DNA of 6,336 nt from Planctomycetota bacterium (GTDB lineage Bacteria; Planctomycetota; Phycisphaerae; UBA1845), in assembly GCA_022563055.1 (NCBI GenBank), contig JADFOB010000079.1, positions 1-6,336 of the forward strand, in the 5' to 3' direction. The notes below the pieces were generated by a model, which saw only the letters and a program-made list of their open reading frames with translations, was not told the origin of the DNA and searched no databases. This document shows positions 6,208 through 6,336 of this stretch, one piece after another. How positions within the stretch are numbered: position 1 is the first letter of the stretch; each line of letters begins with the position of its first letter. Both the position numbers and the translations under genes were made by a program.

Positions 6208-6253
6208 GGGTCCGTAACAGACTGGGCGGCCCCGCCGTTTCTGCCACGGACCC
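6208..6253. repeat. Hairpin after recJ, possible terminator or repeat
   Basis: GGGTCCGT (6208-6215) pairs perfectly with ACGGACCC (6246-6253). Inside, CAG (6218-6220) pairs with CTG (6241-6243), and GGCG (6225-6228) with CGCC (6233-6236). It starts 26 bases past the recJ stop. There is no T-run after it, so it is not a canonical intrinsic terminator, though it could act as one or stabilise the 3' end. TGCCACGGAC at 6242-6251 also occurs, on the opposite strand, in the last unit of the 3969-4098 cluster, which hints at a related repeat. Confidence 0.55.
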
Positions 6254-6264
6254 CATTCCCGGAG

Positions 6265-6336
6265 ATGCCGCGAGCGGTACCCCGGCCGTTGCGGCGGGAC
6301 GATTTCCCGTTGGTAGGCTCTTCCTCGAAACTCTTG
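6265..6336 (+). CDS. Possible 5' end of an unidentified gene, cut by the window edge
   Basis: An ATG at 6265 opens a frame of 24 codons to the end of the window (MPRAVPRPLRRDDFPLVGSS, then SKLL). The stretch LVGSSSKLL resembles the sequence just before the AAA+ domain of sigma-54-dependent regulators (usual form hVGxSxxh), but nine residues are too few to identify a family. GGAG directly abuts the ATG, too close to be a good ribosome-binding site, so the true start may lie elsewhere or the frame may be non-coding. Confidence 0.22.
   Translation, partial: MPRAVPRPLRRDDFPLVGSSSKLL

Noticed and set aside
5822..6256. 144-codon minus-strand frame over the recJ 3' end
   Set aside because: Mostly antisense to the RecJ C-terminal domain, and no domain is recognisable in it.

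Overview
The window reads as a chromosomal stretch from a GC-rich bacterium. Three complete genes are well supported. On the minus strand are a secreted transglutaminase-like protein with a DUF3857 region (192-2306) and a cystathionine beta-synthase (2432-3811). On the plus strand is the single-strand-specific exonuclease RecJ (4466-6181). The GC richness, the density of hairpin-forming repeats between genes and the ATTG/CAAT heptad repeat are reminiscent of Planctomycetota or similar large-genome environmental bacteria. This is an inference from style; no rRNA or lineage marker is present.

Layout: 1-191 holds no gene but contains a compound palindromic element (45-149) just past the 3' end of the transglutaminase gene. 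Positions 2307-2431 separate the two minus-strand genes and are mostly an exact run of eleven 7-bp units (2324-2400) that folds back on itself. Positions 3812-4465 are the divergent intergenic region between cbs and recJ. It holds the cbs ribosome-binding site and a plausible promoter, a cluster of REP/BIME-like inverted repeats (3969-4098), a second pair of overlapping hairpins (4146-4212), and the recJ ribosome-binding site. Positions 6182-6336 hold a hairpin after recJ and possibly the first codons of another gene that runs out of the window.

The genes do not form an obvious pathway. Cbs is sulfur amino acid metabolism, RecJ is DNA repair, and the DUF3857 protein is a probable envelope or exported enzyme-like protein of unknown substrate. 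Cbs and the DUF3857 gene share a strand and could be co-transcribed across the heptad repeat, but the 125-bp gap argues against tight coupling.

All three starts need correction relative to the longest open frames. RecJ very likely starts at a TTG, Cbs at a GTG, and the transglutaminase at an ATG inside its open frame; each has a Shine-Dalgarno sequence five bases upstream. I found no evidence of a new multi-gene system. The most unusual content is the diversity of structured non-coding repeats, of at least three kinds in about 6 kb.
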